Position numbers and translations under genes: made by a program. The notes below the pieces were generated by a model. The model made no database searches, was not told the DNA's origin, and worked only from the letters and a program-made list of their open reading frames with translations. From Sphingopyxis lindanitolerans (lineage in GTDB: Bacteria > Pseudomonadota > Alphaproteobacteria > Sphingomonadales > Sphingomonadaceae), in contig NZ_CM009578.1 in assembly GCF_002993885.1 (NCBI RefSeq), positions 62,001 through 126,000 of the forward strand: a DNA stretch of 64,000 bases, in the 5' to 3' direction. This document shows positions 34,514 through 45,660 of this stretch, in pieces (position 1 is the stretch's first letter; each line of letters starts with the position of its first letter).

Positions 34514-35553
34514 CCGAAACCTTCATCAATTGGGGCATGGCCCCCGACTGGGCGTGGGGCGTCGCCACCATCTGCGGCATCCTGCTCATCGCGCTGCCGC
34601 TGATGCTCGCGGTGGCGATGATCATCTATGCCGATCGCAAGATCTGGGCGGCGATGGCGCTGCGGCGCGGGCCGAACGTGGTCGGGCCTTTCGGCCTGCT
34701 CCAGAGCTTCGCCGATGGTTTGAAGGTGTTCCTTCAGGAAACGATCATCCCGAGCGGCGCGAACCGCGGGCTGTTTCTGATCGCGCCGATCATCACCTTC
34801 ACCGTCGCGCTGATGGCGTGGGCGGTGATCCCGTTCAATTCGGGCGCGGTGCTCGCCGACATCAATGTCGGGCTGCTCTATATCCTCGCGATCAGCTCGC
34901 TCGGCGTCTATGGCGTGATCCTGTCGGGCTGGGCGTCGAACTCGAAATATCCCTTCTTCTCCGCGATGCGCGCCTCGGCGCAGATGATCAGCTATGAAGT
35001 GTCGATCGGCTTCATCCTGATCGGCGTCGTGCTGTTCGCCGACAGTTTCAACCTGAACGAGATCATCAAGGCGCAGCAGGGGCATGGGCTGGGCATCGTC
35101 AACGCGTTCGGCTTCAACCTGCTGCTCTTCCCGCTCGCGGTGCTGTTCTTCATCTCGTCGCTGGCGGAGACGTCGCGCACGCCGTTCGACTTGACCGAGG
35201 CCGAGAGCGAGCTGGTCGCGGGGTATCAGACCGAATATTCGTCGATGAGCTTCGCGCTGTTCTGGCTCGGCGAATATGCCAACGTCCTGTTGATGTGCAC
35301 CCTCAACGCGGTGCTGTTCTGGGGCGGCTGGCTGCCGCCGATCGACTGGGCGCCGCTCTATGCCGTTCCGGGCATCATCTGGCTGTTCGCGAAGATCCTG
35401 TTCTTCTTCTTCGCCTTTTCATGGGTGAAGGCGACCGTTCCGCGCTATCGCTATGACCAACTCATGCGGCTGGGCTGGAAGGTCTTCCTGCCGATCTCGC
35501 TGATCTGGATCTTCCTGATTTCCGGCTATCTGATGCTGACGAGGTATTCATGA
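34510..35553 (+). CDS. nuoH: NADH-quinone oxidoreductase subunit H
   Basis: Membrane subunit at the junction of the two arms, forming part of the quinone channel. 347 aa with eight membrane segments. Signatures: [70 protein letters not shown] and the C-terminal [20 protein letters not shown]. Confidence 0.97.
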   Translation: MTETFINWGMAPDWAWGVATICGILLIALPLMLAVAMIIYADRKIWAAMALRRGPNVVGPFGLLQSFADGLKVFLQETIIPSGANRGLFLIAPIITFTVALMAWAVIPFNSGAVLADINVGLLYILAISSLGVYGVILSGWASNSKYPFFSAMRASAQMISYEVSIGFILIGVVLFADSFNLNEIIKAQQGHGLGIVNAFGFNLLLFPLAVLFFISSLAETSRTPFDLTEAESELVAGYQTEYSSMSFALFWLGEYANVLLMCTLNAVLFWGGWLPPIDWAPLYAVPGIIWLFAKILFFFFAFSWVKATVPRYRYDQLMRLGWKVFLPISLIWIFLISGYLMLTRYS

Positions 35554-36038
35554 GCACCATCGCCCACCTCATCAAAACCTTCACCCTGTGGGAATTTGTG
35601 CAGGCCCATTGGCTGACGCTCAAATATTTCTTCAAGCCGAAGGCGACGATCAACTATCCGTTCGAGAAGAACCCGCTGTCGCCGCGTTTTCGCGGCGAGC
35701 ATGCGTTGCGGCGCTATCCGAACGGCGAGGAGCGTTGCATTGCGTGCAAGCTGTGCGAAGCGGTGTGCCCGGCGCAGGCGATCACGATCGAGGCCGAGCC
35801 GCGCGAGGACGGTTCGCGCCGCACGACGCGCTACGACATCGACATGACCAAGTGCATCTATTGCGGCTTTTGCCAGGAAGCGTGTCCGGTCGATGCGGTG
35901 GTCGAGGGGCCGAATTTCGAATATGCGACGGAAACGCGCGAAGAATTGCTGTATGACAAGGCCAAGCTGCTCGCCAATGGCGACAAATGGGAACGCGCGA
36001 TCGCGGCTAACCTTGCCGCCGACGCGCCCTACCGGTAA
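35550..36038 (+). CDS. nuoI: NADH-quinone oxidoreductase subunit I
   Basis: Ferredoxin-like subunit with clusters N6a and N6b. 162 aa with two ligand sets: [16 protein letters not shown] and [17 protein letters not shown]-terminal amphipathic region [20 protein letters not shown] contacts the membrane arm. After the stop, a 175-bp palindromic element precedes nuoJ. Confidence 0.97.
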   Translation: MSTIAHLIKTFTLWEFVQAHWLTLKYFFKPKATINYPFEKNPLSPRFRGEHALRRYPNGEERCIACKLCEAVCPAQAITIEAEPREDGSRRTTRYDIDMTKCIYCGFCQEACPVDAVVEGPNFEYATETREELLYDKAKLLANGDKWERAIAANLAADAPYR

Positions 36039-36068
36039 GGGCGCCGCGATGATGGATTCAGTCAACAT

Positions 36069-36243
36069 GATCCTCCCCGGAACGGGGAGGGGGAGCGAGC
36101 GGAAAGAAGGAACGCGCGGGGCGCGTTGCTTCCCGCGAGGCCGCAGGGTGGTGGAGGGGCACATGGTGTCGAACGCAGTGGATGCGGGCCTGTGCCCCTC
36201 CACCATGCTTCGCATGGTCCCCCTCCCCCGTTGGGGGAGGATC
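36069..36243. repeat. Nested palindromic element between nuoI and nuoJ
   Basis: Outer arms: GATCCTCCCCGGAACGGGGA (36069 onward) against TTGGGGGAGGATC (ending 36243), with matching GGGGGA/TCCCCC continuations. Inner arms: GTGGTGGAGGGGCACA (about 36147) against TGTGCCCCTCCACCATG (about 36190). Each outer arm also folds on itself. It is similar in logic but not in sequence to the 9736/24708 family. Its right end, GGGGGAGG at 36233-36240, is placed 8 bases from the nuoJ ATG and is the apparent Shine-Dalgarno sequence. Confidence 0.75.
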
Positions 36244-36248
36244 GCGGC

Positions 36249-36860
36249 ATGATCCAACTCATCGCCTTTTATCTGTTCGCGACCATCACCATCGCCGCCG
36301 CGGCGATGGTCATTTTCGCGCGCAACCCGGTCCACAGCGTGATGTGGCTGATCCTCGCCTTCTTCAACGCGGCGGGGCTGATGCTGCTCGCGGGGGCGGA
36401 GTTCATCGCGATGCTGCTCGTCATCGTCTATGTCGGCGCGGTCGCGGTGTTGTTCCTGTTCGTGGTGATGATGCTCGACATCGATTTCGCCGAATTGCGC
36501 GCCGGTTTCGTGCGTTACCTGCCGCTTGGCGCGCTCGTCGCGATCATCCTGGCCGCCGAACTCGTCTTTGCGGTCGGCGCGTGGCAGGCGGGCGGGGTCG
36601 ACCTGGCGGCGCGCGCGGCGCCGATCACCAGCGACACCAGTAATATCCAGCAGATCGGCGAGCTGCTCTATACGCGCTACATCTTCCTGTTCGAGGCGGC
36701 GGGGATCGTCCTGCTCGTCGCGATGGTCGGCGCGATCGCGCTGACCCATCGCCAGCGCGGCGGCACGCGGACACAGAATATTTCGGCGCAGAACCGACGT
36801 CGCCCGTGGGAGGCGACACGGCTCGTCGATCCGGGCGTCGGGCAGGGGATGGACTTGTGA
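36249..36860 (+). CDS. nuoJ: NADH-quinone oxidoreductase subunit J
   Basis: Membrane subunit with five helices, including the pi-bulge helix region [20 protein letters not shown] and [13 protein letters not shown]. 203 aa. The C-terminal extension is basic and polar ([20 protein letters not shown]), ending GQGMDL. The ATG follows the right arm of the preceding repeat. The stop overlaps the GTG of nuoK. Confidence 0.95.
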   Translation: MIQLIAFYLFATITIAAAAMVIFARNPVHSVMWLILAFFNAAGLMLLAGAEFIAMLLVIVYVGAVAVLFLFVVMMLDIDFAELRAGFVRYLPLGALVAIILAAELVFAVGAWQAGGVDLAARAAPITSDTSNIQQIGELLYTRYIFLFEAAGIVLLVAMVGAIALTHRQRGGTRTQNISAQNRRRPWEATRLVDPGVGQGMDL

Positions 36861-37162
36861 TCTCCGTCGGCCATTATCTCGCCGTTTCGGCGGTGCTGTT
36901 CACGCTTGGCGTGCTGGGCATTTTCATCAATCGCAAGAATATCATCGTCATCCTGATGGCGATCGAGCTGATCCTGCTCGCGGTGAACATCAACCTCGTC
37001 GCGTTCAGCGCCGCGCTTGGCGATCTCGTCGGGCAGGTGTTCGCGATGTTCGTGCTGACGGTGGCCGCGGGTGAAGCCGCCATCGGTCTCGCCATTCTCG
37101 TCATTTATTTCCGCGGCCGCGGCACGATTGCCGTCGACGATGCCAACCGGATGAAGGGGTAA
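36857..37162 (+). CDS. nuoK: NADH-quinone oxidoreductase subunit K
   Basis: 101-aa proton-channel subunit, three helices, with the conserved membrane Glu in [20 protein letters not shown] and the second in [21 protein letters not shown] at 36857 overlaps the nuoJ stop; the length matches the family exactly. Confidence 0.95.
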   Translation: MISVGHYLAVSAVLFTLGVLGIFINRKNIIVILMAIELILLAVNINLVAFSAALGDLVGQVFAMFVLTVAAGEAAIGLAILVIYFRGRGTIAVDDANRMKG

Positions 37163-37166
37163 GCCG

Positions 37167-39194
37167 GTGATCCAGGCGATCGTTTTCCTGCCGCTGCTCG
37201 CGGCGATTGTCGCTGGCCTCGGCCAGCGCGTCATCGGCAATGGGCCGTCGAAGATCATCACCACGGGCGCGCTGTTCGTAAGCTGCGCCTTGAGCTGGCC
37301 GATCTTCCTGTCGTTCGTCGCGGGAAGTGCCGAGCCGAGCGTGACGCCGGTGCTGCACTGGGTTTCGTCGGGCGCGCTTCAGTTCAACTGGGAATTGCGC
37401 GTCGATGCGCTGACCGCGGTGATGCTCGTCGTGGTCACGACGGTGTCGGCGCTCGTCCATCTTTATAGCTGGGGCTATATGGAGGAAGACCCGGACCAGC
37501 CGCGCTTCTTTGCCTATCTGTCGCTGTTCACCTTTGCGATGCTGATGCTGGTGACCGCGAACAATCTGGTCCAGATGTTCTTCGGCTGGGAAGGCGTCGG
37601 GCTCGCGTCATACCTGCTCATCGGTTTCTGGTACAAGAAGCCGAGCGCCAATGCCGCCGCGATCAAGGCGTTCGTCGTCAACCGCGTCGGCGACTTTGCT
37701 TTCATGCTCGGCATCTTTGGCACGTTCCTGGTGTTCGGCACCGTCTCGATCCCCGAGATTCTGGCCGCCGCGCCGGGCATGGCGGGATCGACGATCGGCT
37801 TCCTGGGCATGCGGCTCGATACGATGACGGTCCTCTGCCTGCTGCTGTTCGTCGGCGCGATGGGCAAGTCGGCGCAGCTTGGGCTGCACACCTGGCTTCC
37901 CGACGCGATGGAGGGGCCGACCCCGGTGTCGGCGCTGATCCACGCCGCGACGATGGTCACCGCGGGCGTGTTCATGGTCTGCCGTCTGTCGCCGATGTTC
38001 GAGACATCGGACGTCGCGCAGGGCGTCGTGATGTTCATCGGCGCCGCGACCTGCTTTTTCGCGGCGACCGTCGCGACGACGCAATGGGACATCAAGCGGG
38101 TCATCGCTTATTCGACCTGTAGCCAACTCGGCTATATGTTCTTCGCCGCGGGCGCCGGCGCCTATAGCGCGGCGATGTTCCACCTGTTCACCCACGCTTT
38201 TTTCAAGGCGCTGCTGTTCCTTGGCGCGGGCAGCGTGATCCATTCGATGCACCACGAGCAGGACATGCGCTATTATGGCGGGCTCCGGAAGCGCATCCCG
38301 CTGACCTATTGGGCGATGATGGCGGGGACGCTGGCGATCACCGGCGTCGGCATCGCGGGCGTTGCAGGCTTCGCGGGCTTTTATTCGAAGGACGGTATCC
38401 TCGAGGCGGCCTTTGCCGCGGGCGGCGGCGGTCAGGTCGCCTTCTGGGTCGGCACCTTCGTCGCGCTGCTCACCAGCTTCTATTCGTGGCGCCTCGTCTT
38501 CCTGACCTTTCATGGCAAGCCGCGCTGGGAGCAGAGCGAGCATATCCAGCATGCGGTCCACGACGATCATGGGCATGACGCCCATCACCACGACGCGCCG
38601 CATGGCGCTCCGGGTGACGGCACCGCGGGCTATCATCCGCACGAAAGCCCGCTTTCGATGCTGATCCCGCTCGGCCTGCTGTCGCTCGGCGCGGTGTTCG
38701 CGGGGTACGCTTTCCACCATGCGTTCATCGATCCCGAGGGCGGACTCGCCTTCTGGAAGGGCAGCCTCGCGTTCGACGAACATCTGATGCACGCCGCCCA
38801 TCAGGTGCCGACGATCATCAAGTGGATGCCCTTCACCGCGATGGCGATCGGCCTGTTGATCGCGTGGAACAATTATATCCGCGACACCAGCCTGCCGGCG
38901 AAATTCGTGGCGCAGTTCAGGCTGCTCTACCAATTCCTGTACAATAAATGGTATTTCGACGAGCTCTATGACGTCCTGTTCGTGAAGCCCGCCTTCGCGA
39001 TCGGCCGCTTCTTCTGGAAGCGCGGGGACGAAGGCACCATCGACCGCTTTGGTCCCGATGGCGCCGCGGCGCTCATCCAGGGGGGCACGCGGCTCGCGGT
39101 CCGGCTGCAATCGGGTTATGTTTATGGATATGCGTTCGTGATGCTGCTCGGTCTTGTCGGCCTCGCCAGCTGGGCGATGGTGAAATTCCTGTGA
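37167..39194 (+). CDS. nuoL: NADH-quinone oxidoreductase subunit L
   Basis: Distal antiporter-like subunit with the long lateral helix. 675 aa. Features: [89 protein letters not shown] and [15 protein letters not shown] cytoplasmic or periplasmic loop around residues 460-490 is strikingly His/Asp-rich ([15 protein letters not shown]). Starts at GTG 37167. Confidence 0.97.
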   Translation: MIQAIVFLPLLAAIVAGLGQRVIGNGPSKIITTGALFVSCALSWPIFLSFVAGSAEPSVTPVLHWVSSGALQFNWELRVDALTAVMLVVVTTVSALVHLYSWGYMEEDPDQPRFFAYLSLFTFAMLMLVTANNLVQMFFGWEGVGLASYLLIGFWYKKPSANAAAIKAFVVNRVGDFAFMLGIFGTFLVFGTVSIPEILAAAPGMAGSTIGFLGMRLDTMTVLCLLLFVGAMGKSAQLGLHTWLPDAMEGPTPVSALIHAATMVTAGVFMVCRLSPMFETSDVAQGVVMFIGAATCFFAATVATTQWDIKRVIAYSTCSQLGYMFFAAGAGAYSAAMFHLFTHAFFKALLFLGAGSVIHSMHHEQDMRYYGGLRKRIPLTYWAMMAGTLAITGVGIAGVAGFAGFYSKDGILEAAFAAGGGGQVAFWVGTFVALLTSFYSWRLVFLTFHGKPRWEQSEHIQHAVHDDHGHDAHHHDAPHGAPGDGTAGYHPHESPLSMLIPLGLLSLGAVFAGYAFHHAFIDPEGGLAFWKGSLAFDEHLMHAAHQVPTIIKWMPFTAMAIGLLIAWNNYIRDTSLPAKFVAQFRLLYQFLYNKWYFDELYDVLFVKPAFAIGRFFWKRGDEGTIDRFGPDGAAALIQGGTRLAVRLQSGYVYGYAFVMLLGLVGLASWAMVKFL

Positions 39195-40729
39195 GCGGGC
39201 TTCCCATCCTGTCGCTGATGCTGGCGGTCCCCGCGATCGCCGCCATTCTTTGCCTGTTCGTCGAGGCCAGGCCCGCACGCGCGATCGCGCTCGCCGCGAC
39301 GCTGATCGACTTCGCGCTAGGCATCGCGCTGTGGGCGAATTTCGACATCGGCGGCGCGCAATGGCAGTTCGTCGAGCGCGCCGACCTGTTCGGGCGTTTT
39401 CAGTGGGCGCTGGGCGTCGATGGCGTCGCAATGATGCTGATCGTGCTCAGCACCTTCCTGATGCCGCTGTGCATCCTCGCGAGCTGGGAATCGATCAAGG
39501 AGCGTGTCGGCCTCTACATGGCGATGTTCCTGGTCATGGAAGTCATCATGATCGGCGTCTTCGCGGCGCAGGATCTGCTGCTCTTCTACATCTTCTTCGA
39601 GGGCGTGCTGATCCCGATGTATCTGATCATCGGCATCTGGGGCGGGCAGAACCGCATCTATGCGGCGTTCAAATTCTTCCTCTATACGCTGCTCGGGTCG
39701 GTGCTGATGCTCGTCGCGATGATCGCGATGATCCGCGAAGCGGGGACGACCGAGATTCCGGTCCTGCTGAACTATGACTTCCCACCCGAAATGCAGACCT
39801 GGCTGTGGCTCGCCTTCTTCGCGAGCATGGCGGTCAAGATGCCGATGTGGCCGGTCCACACCTGGCTTCCCGACGCGCACGTCCAGGCACCCACGGCGGG
39901 GTCGATGATCCTGGCGGGCGTGCTGCTGAAGATGGGGTCGTACGGCTTCCTGCGCTTCATGATGCCGATGTTCCCCGATGCCTCGGCCCAGTTCATGTGG
40001 GTCGTCTTCGCGCTGTCGATGATCGCGGTGATCTATACCAGCCTCGTTGCGCTGGTGCAGAGCGACATGAAGAAGCTGATCGCTTATTCGTCGGTCGCGC
40101 ACATGGCGATCGTCACCGCCGGCCTCTATGCCTTCAACCAGCAGGGGATCGAGGGCGCGCTGATCGTCATGCTCAGCCATGGCGTCGTGTCGGCCGCGCT
40201 CTTCTTCTGCGTCGGGGTGATCTATGACCGGCTGCACACGCGCGAGATCAACCGCTACGGCGGGCTTGCGGTGAATATGCCGGCCTATGCGCTGTTCTTC
40301 ATGCTGTTCACCATGGCGTCGATCGGCCTGCCGGGCACCAGCGGCTTCGTCGGCGAATTCCTGAGCCTTGCCGGCATCTATGAAGCGTCGAGCTGGGCCG
40401 CCTTTGCCTGCACCACCGGTATCATCCTCGGGGCCGCGTACATGCTCTATCTCTATCGCCGCGTCGTGTTCGGCGAACTGACCAAGGACGATGTGAAGGC
40501 CATGCCCGACATCAGCCCCCGCGAATGGGCGATCTTCGTGCCGCTGGCTGCGGTGACATTATGGATGGGCGTCTATCCCGAAAGCTTCCTCGCGCCGATG
40601 CGCGGCGACGTGACGGCGGTGGTCGCGCGGCTCGCCCCGGCAAAGCCCGCGGGTGACGCGCATGTCGCCGTCGGCAAGGCCAAGGCGGCCGCGCTCGGCG
40701 AAGCGCATCATGCGGGAGGCGTCCAATGA
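39191..40729 (+). CDS. nuoM: NADH-quinone oxidoreductase subunit M
   Basis: Antiporter-like proton-pumping subunit, 512 aa, about 14 helices. Motifs: [74 protein letters not shown] and [13 protein letters not shown] at 39191 overlaps the nuoL stop. A short Ala/Lys tail ([18 protein letters not shown]) ends the protein. Confidence 0.97.
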   Translation: MSGLPILSLMLAVPAIAAILCLFVEARPARAIALAATLIDFALGIALWANFDIGGAQWQFVERADLFGRFQWALGVDGVAMMLIVLSTFLMPLCILASWESIKERVGLYMAMFLVMEVIMIGVFAAQDLLLFYIFFEGVLIPMYLIIGIWGGQNRIYAAFKFFLYTLLGSVLMLVAMIAMIREAGTTEIPVLLNYDFPPEMQTWLWLAFFASMAVKMPMWPVHTWLPDAHVQAPTAGSMILAGVLLKMGSYGFLRFMMPMFPDASAQFMWVVFALSMIAVIYTSLVALVQSDMKKLIAYSSVAHMAIVTAGLYAFNQQGIEGALIVMLSHGVVSAALFFCVGVIYDRLHTREINRYGGLAVNMPAYALFFMLFTMASIGLPGTSGFVGEFLSLAGIYEASSWAAFACTTGIILGAAYMLYLYRRVVFGELTKDDVKAMPDISPREWAIFVPLAAVTLWMGVYPESFLAPMRGDVTAVVARLAPAKPAGDAHVAVGKAKAAALGEAHHAGGVQ

Positions 40730-42165
40730 CCGCCGATCTCGCCCTTATCTGGCCCGAACTGATCCTGACGATCGGCGGGCTGATCACGCTGATGCTCGGC
40801 GCCTTTGCCGGCGACCGCCAGGTTGGCCTCTATCAGCTCGCGGCGCTGCTGACGCTGGCGGCGGCGGCGGCGGCGGTGGTGGCGCTGTTCGGCACCGAGG
40901 CGTCAGTCTTTTCGGGGACGCTCGCGGTCGATGGCTTCGGCGGTTTTGCAAAGCTGCTCATCTATGCCGCAAGCTTCGTCTGTATCGCGATCGCGCCGCG
41001 CTATTTCGGCGATGCGATGCGCGCCGAATATTCGGCGCTGATCGTCTTTGCCGCGCTCGGCATGGGCATCATGGCCTCGTCGCGCGACCTGATGACGCTT
41101 TATGTCGGGCTCGAACTCAACAGCCTGGCCTCCTATGTGCTCGCCAGCTTCATGCGCGGCGACGATCGGTCGAGCGAGGCGGGGCTCAAATATTTCGTCC
41201 TCGGCGCGCTCGCCTCGGGCATATTGCTGTTCGGCATCTCGCTGCTCTATGGCTTTTCGGGCACCACCGATTTCGCCGGGGTCGCCGCCGCGATGGCGGG
41301 CGGCGTCAATATCGGCCTGCTGTTTGGCATCGTCTTCGTGATCGCGGGGCTGGCGTTCAAGATCAGCGCCGTGCCGTTCCACATGTGGACCCCCGACGTC
41401 TATGAAGGCGCGCCGACCCCGGTGACGACCTTCTTTGCCAGCGCCCCCAAGGTCGCGGCGATGACGCTGCTCGTGCGCGTCCTGATCGACGCGATGGGCC
41501 CGGCGGGTCCGGCGCTCGCGGCGTGGCAGCAGATCATCATCTTCCTGTCGCTCGCCTCGATCATCCTCGGCGCGGTCGGTGCGATCGGGCAGAAGAATAT
41601 CAAGCGCCTGCTCGCCTATTCGTCGATCAACAATGTCGGCTTCATGCTGATCGGTCTTGCCGCGGGAACGCAGCAGGGGGTCGAGGCGGTGCTGACCTAT
41701 CTGCTCGTCTATGTCGTCACGACGATCGGCGCCTTCCTGTTCGTGATGCAGCTTCGCGACGCCGACGGACAGATGGTCGAGAGTATTCCCGCCTATGCGG
41801 GCCTGTCGAAACGCCAGCCGGGGCTTGCCGCGGCGATGGCGGTGTTCCTGTTCAGCCTCGCCGCGATCCCGCCGCTTTTCGGCTTCTGGCCGAAATATCT
41901 GGTGTTCGAGGCCGCGGTGAACGCGGGCCTCGTGCCGCTGGCGGTCGCCGGGGTGGTCGTGTCGGTGATCGGCGCCTTTTATTATATCGCAATCATCAAG
42001 ACGATGTACTTCGATGATGAGCCCGAGACGGTGATCCAGAGGGGCGGATCGCGGGTCGAGGGCGCAGTGATCGGCGTCAGCGCGCTGTGGCTGTCGGTGA
42101 TCGGCTATCTCTTCATCCCGATGCTGGCGGCGACCGCGGCGAGCGCCGCCTCGGTGCTGTTCTGA
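40726..42165 (+). CDS. nuoN: NADH-quinone oxidoreductase subunit N
   Basis: Third antiporter-like subunit, 479 aa. Motifs: [60 protein letters not shown] and [18 protein letters not shown]. It closes the nuo set. Its stop overlaps the likely CTG start of birA. Confidence 0.97.
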   Translation: MTADLALIWPELILTIGGLITLMLGAFAGDRQVGLYQLAALLTLAAAAAAVVALFGTEASVFSGTLAVDGFGGFAKLLIYAASFVCIAIAPRYFGDAMRAEYSALIVFAALGMGIMASSRDLMTLYVGLELNSLASYVLASFMRGDDRSSEAGLKYFVLGALASGILLFGISLLYGFSGTTDFAGVAAAMAGGVNIGLLFGIVFVIAGLAFKISAVPFHMWTPDVYEGAPTPVTTFFASAPKVAAMTLLVRVLIDAMGPAGPALAAWQQIIIFLSLASIILGAVGAIGQKNIKRLLAYSSINNVGFMLIGLAAGTQQGVEAVLTYLLVYVVTTIGAFLFVMQLRDADGQMVESIPAYAGLSKRQPGLAAAMAVFLFSLAAIPPLFGFWPKYLVFEAAVNAGLVPLAVAGVVVSVIGAFYYIAIIKTMYFDDEPETVIQRGGSRVEGAVIGVSALWLSVIGYLFIPMLAATAASAASVLF

Positions 42166-42890
42166 TCCCGCCGATCGAGCGGATCGCGCAGACAGGTTCG
42201 ACCAACGCCGACCTGCTGGCGCGGCTGGCAGGCGGCGAGCATATCGGCGAAGGGCATTGGCTCGTCGCCGATCGCCAGACCGCCGGGCGCGGGCGGCTCG
42301 GCCGCGCGTGGGGTGACGGGCAGGGCAATTTCATGGGCTCGACCGTTGTCCGGTTGACCGCCGGCGACCCATCGCCTGCGACGCTGGCGCTGGTCGTCGG
42401 GGTCGCACTGGCAAAGGTGGTGGCGATTTTTGCGCCGTCGCTTCCGGTGCAGCTCAAATGGCCGAACGACCTGCTCGTCGAGGGCGCGAAATGTTCGGGC
42501 ATCCTGCTCGAACGCAGCGGCAATGCGGTGGTGATCGGGATCGGGGTCAATCTCGTCTCCGCGCCCGAATTGGCCGATCGCGCGACCTTCGCCTTCGCCG
42601 ACGCCGGTGTCGCGATCGATCGCGACCGCTTCGCCGAGGCACTGGCGATCGCGGTCGTCGATGCGCTTTGGACCTGGCGGCAGGAAGGGGTCGAGCGCAT
42701 CGTGCGCGCGTGGTTGCCGCTCGGCCATCCCGTCGGCACGCCGCTTCGCGTGTCGGAGCAAGGCATCGACGGGCGTTTCGACGGACTTGCCCCCGATGGC
42801 GCGCTACGCTTGCGCCGCGTTGATGGGGAGATCATGCTGATCCACGCGGGCGACGTCGAACTGCGACGCCCACTCCAGGAAGGGACATAG
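42162..42890 (+). CDS. birA: Biotin--[acetyl-CoA-carboxylase] ligase
   Basis: Attaches biotin to carboxylase carrier proteins. About 242 aa, a monofunctional form without the DNA-binding domain of E. coli BirA. Motifs: ERIAQTGSTNADLLARLA, biotin-binding GRGRLGRAW, VQLKWPNDLLVEGAKCSGIL and IGIGVNLV. There is no ATG in the right place: the frame offers GTG at 42087, which would overlap nuoN by 79 bp and add unlike residues, or CTG at 42162, which forms CTGA with the nuoN stop. The latter gives an N-terminus of family-like length and is preferred. Confidence 0.9.
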   Translation: MIPPIERIAQTGSTNADLLARLAGGEHIGEGHWLVADRQTAGRGRLGRAWGDGQGNFMGSTVVRLTAGDPSPATLALVVGVALAKVVAIFAPSLPVQLKWPNDLLVEGAKCSGILLERSGNAVVIGIGVNLVSAPELADRATFAFADAGVAIDRDRFAEALAIAVVDALWTWRQEGVERIVRAWLPLGHPVGTPLRVSEQGIDGRFDGLAPDGALRLRRVDGEIMLIHAGDVELRRPLQEGT

Positions 42891-42893
42891 CCT

Positions 42894-43679
42894 GTGCTGC
42901 TCGCGATCGATGTCGGCAACACCAACGCCAAATTCGCGCTCTTCCGCGGAACCGAGTTGCTTGCGCGCTGGCGCATCGCGACCGATGACCGGCGCACTGC
43001 CGACGAATATATGGTCTGGCTCGACCAGTTGATGCGCATCGAGGGCCATGACCGCGCCGAGATCGACGCCATCATCATCTCGACCGTCGTCCCGCGCGCG
43101 CTGCATAATCTGCAATTGCTGGCCCACAAATATTTCGGGGTCGATGCGCTGGTCGCCGGGCGCGATCCGGTGAGCTGGGGCATTGCGCTGAAGGTCGATG
43201 AACCGCGGTCGGTCGGCGCCGACCGTGCGGTCAACGCGATTTCGGCGCAGGCGGTCGAGCCCGGCAAGGACAAGCTCGTCATCAGTTTCGGCACCGCGAC
43301 GACGCTCGACCATATCGGGGTCGATGGCGCCTATCTGGGCGGGATCATCGCGCCGGGGGTCAATCTGTCGCTCGAAGCGCTGGTCGCCGCCGCCGCCAAG
43401 CTGCCGCGCATCGCGATCGAGGCGCCGCCGACCGCCAGCGTCATCGGCCGCACCACCGAAAGCCAGATGCTGATCGGCGTCTATTGGGGCTATGTATCGA
43501 TGATGGAAGGGCTGATCGCGCGCATGAAGGCCGAGATCGGCAAGCCGTTGACCGTCATCGCGACGGGCGGCCTCGCGACCCTGTTTCAGGAACAGGCCCA
43601 TCTGTTCGACCGTATCGAGCCCGACCTGACGCTGAACGGGCTGATGCACCTCTTTAACCAAAGGAATATGAGCGCATGA
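42894..43679 (+). CDS. coaX: Type III pantothenate kinase
   Basis: First step of CoA synthesis; potassium-dependent and not feedback-inhibited by CoA, unlike CoaA. 261 aa. N-terminal phosphate motif [16 protein letters not shown], then [49 protein letters not shown] and [15 protein letters not shown]. Starts at GTG 42894, 3 bp after birA; stop overlaps rnj. Confidence 0.95.
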   Translation: MLLAIDVGNTNAKFALFRGTELLARWRIATDDRRTADEYMVWLDQLMRIEGHDRAEIDAIIISTVVPRALHNLQLLAHKYFGVDALVAGRDPVSWGIALKVDEPRSVGADRAVNAISAQAVEPGKDKLVISFGTATTLDHIGVDGAYLGGIIAPGVNLSLEALVAAAAKLPRIAIEAPPTASVIGRTTESQMLIGVYWGYVSMMEGLIARMKAEIGKPLTVIATGGLATLFQEQAHLFDRIEPDLTLNGLMHLFNQRNMSA

Positions 43680-45310
43680 CAACTCCCGGCAAGGAGCTGC
43701 TTTTCCTCGCGCTCGGCGGATCGGGCGAGATTGGCATGAACGCCAATCTCTATGGCTGCGACGGCAAATGGATCATGCTCGACCTCGGTGTGACCTTCGG
43801 CAGTCAGGATTATCCGGGCATCGACATCGTGATGCCCGACCTCGAATTCATCGAGGATCGCAAAAAGGATCTGCTCGGCATCGTGCTGACCCACGGGCAC
43901 GAGGATCATATCGGCGCGCTCCCCTATCTGGCCGCCGACCTCGGCGTGCCGCTCTATGCCAATCGCTTCACCGCGGGGCTGATCGCGAACAAGCTTGCCG
44001 AAGAGGGGCTGGAAAAGGAAGTCGAGGTCAAGGTCGTCGATATCGACGCCCGCCTGCGGATCGGCCCCTTCGATATCCGCCTGGTCCCGCTTGCCCACTC
44101 GATCCTCGAAATGAGCGCGGCGGTGATCGACACGCCCTATGGCCGGGTGTTCCATACCGGGGACTGGAAGCTCGACGAGGAACCGATCCTGGGGACGCCC
44201 GCGACCGCGGCGGCGCTGACCGCGATCGGCGACGAGGGCGTCGACATGCTCGTCTGCGATTCGACCAATGCGTTCAACACCGAGGCGTCGGGAAGCGAAG
44301 GCAGCGTCCGCGACGGATTGATGCAGGCAGTCGGCGCGGCGAAGGGCAGGGTGGTCGTTACCACCTTTGCCTCCAATGCCGCGCGGCTTGCGACTCTCGG
44401 CGCGGTCGCCAAGGCGACGGGGCGCACCTTGTGCGTCGCCGGGCGCTCGCTCGACCGCATTCTCGGCGTCGCGCGGTCGGTCGGCTATCTCAGGGATTTC
44501 CCGCCGACGGTCGATTTCGACGAGGCGATGCGACTGCCGCGCGACAAGCTGATGGTCGTCGCGACCGGCGGGCAGGGCGAGCCGCGCGCGGCGCTGGCGC
44601 GCATGGCCGCCGATGGGCATCAGATCAAGCTGCAGGCGGGCGATACCGTCGTCTTTTCCTCGAAGCAGATTCCCGGCAACGAGGTCGCGATCGGGCGGAT
44701 CATGAACCAGCTCGCCGCCAAGGACGTGCTGACCGTGACCGAAAAGCAGGCGCATATCCACGTCAGCGGCCATCCGGGGCAGCCCGAACTGGCCGCGCTT
44801 TACGGCTGGCTGCGGCCAAAGCTGCTCGTGCCGGTCCATGGCGAGATCCGCCACATGCACGAACAGGCGCGCTTCGCGCTCGAAAAGGGCGTTCCCGATG
44901 CGCTGGTGCAGGAAAATGGCGACCTCGTCCGCCTTGCACCGGGGCCGGCGCGGATCGTCGAGCGCGTGCGCTCGGGGCGGCTCCTCCTCGATGGCGACGT
45001 GATCCTTCCCGCCGATGGCGAGACGATCAACGAGCGGCGCAAGCTGGCGCTGAACGGGCAGATTTCGGTGGCAGTGGTGCTGTCGGGCGGCAAGTTCCAG
45101 GGCAGCAGCGTCCAATATCGCGGCGTCCCGGTCGAGGATGATCGCGAGACCTTCCTCGAAGAGATGAACGAAGCGGCCGAGCAGGCCGCGACCGGAAAGG
45201 CGCGCGGCCGCGATGCGCTGAAGGAAGCGATCCGCCTCGGCGTCCGCCGCGTCGCGACCGACTGGACCGGCAAGAAGCCGATCACCGACGTGCTGATCGT
45301 GGATATCTGA
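43676..45310 (+). CDS. rnj: Ribonuclease J
   Basis: Metallo-beta-lactamase/beta-CASP nuclease that processes and decays RNA (5' exo and endo). 544 aa. The zinc motif [15 protein letters not shown] is followed by [21 protein letters not shown], the beta-CASP region with [34 protein letters not shown], and [20 protein letters not shown], then a C-terminal domain. Immediate neighbours coaX and DUF1467 gene are coupled. Confidence 0.95.
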   Translation: MTTPGKELLFLALGGSGEIGMNANLYGCDGKWIMLDLGVTFGSQDYPGIDIVMPDLEFIEDRKKDLLGIVLTHGHEDHIGALPYLAADLGVPLYANRFTAGLIANKLAEEGLEKEVEVKVVDIDARLRIGPFDIRLVPLAHSILEMSAAVIDTPYGRVFHTGDWKLDEEPILGTPATAAALTAIGDEGVDMLVCDSTNAFNTEASGSEGSVRDGLMQAVGAAKGRVVVTTFASNAARLATLGAVAKATGRTLCVAGRSLDRILGVARSVGYLRDFPPTVDFDEAMRLPRDKLMVVATGGQGEPRAALARMAADGHQIKLQAGDTVVFSSKQIPGNEVAIGRIMNQLAAKDVLTVTEKQAHIHVSGHPGQPELAALYGWLRPKLLVPVHGEIRHMHEQARFALEKGVPDALVQENGDLVRLAPGPARIVERVRSGRLLLDGDVILPADGETINERRKLALNGQISVAVVLSGGKFQGSSVQYRGVPVEDDRETFLEEMNEAAEQAATGKARGRDALKEAIRLGVRRVATDWTGKKPITDVLIVDI

Positions 45311-45313
45311 GCG

Positions 45314-45574
45314 ATGAAATGGACCTCCGCCCTGGCGATCTACACGCTCTTCTGGGCGTTCAGCGCTTTCTTCGTGCTGCCGTTTCACGGCCGCCGGACC
45401 GAAGACGATGGCGTGCCGCTGGTGAAAGGGCAGGAACCGGGCGCGCCCGCACGCTTTCGCCCGCGGCGCATCCTGGTGCAGATGACGATCGTCGCGACGA
45501 TCGGGTTCGTCATCTTTTACATCGGCTATGCGCAGGGCTGGGCCGACCCCGACGTGCTGAGCGGACGGGCCTGA
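45314..45574 (+). CDS. DUF1467 family small membrane protein
   Basis: 86 aa with two membrane helices (SALAIYTLFWAFSAFFVLP and MTIVATIGFVIFYIGYAQG) separated by a polar loop (GVPLVKGQEPGAPARFRPRR). The pattern WxxFWxxSAFFVLPFxGR fits DUF1467, which in alphaproteobacteria follows rnj. Three bp after rnj, so part of the same operon. Function unknown. Confidence 0.88.
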   Translation: MKWTSALAIYTLFWAFSAFFVLPFHGRRTEDDGVPLVKGQEPGAPARFRPRRILVQMTIVATIGFVIFYIGYAQGWADPDVLSGRA

Positions 45575-45660
45575 TCCGGGCGGCCTTCTTCGGAAGAATG
45601 TCGACTTTGGGGTGGGGAGCGGAAGTTGACTTAATGCACCAGAGGGCCAATCCTGACGTC

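Noticed and set aside
9736..36243. CRISPR-like arrays
   Set aside because: The repeats are large palindromes at isolated places, not short direct repeats with regular spacers; no cas genes are present.
37608..39431. 607-codon minus-strand frame
   Set aside because: Antisense shadow of nuoL/nuoM; low-complexity Arg/His/Glu composition, no domain.
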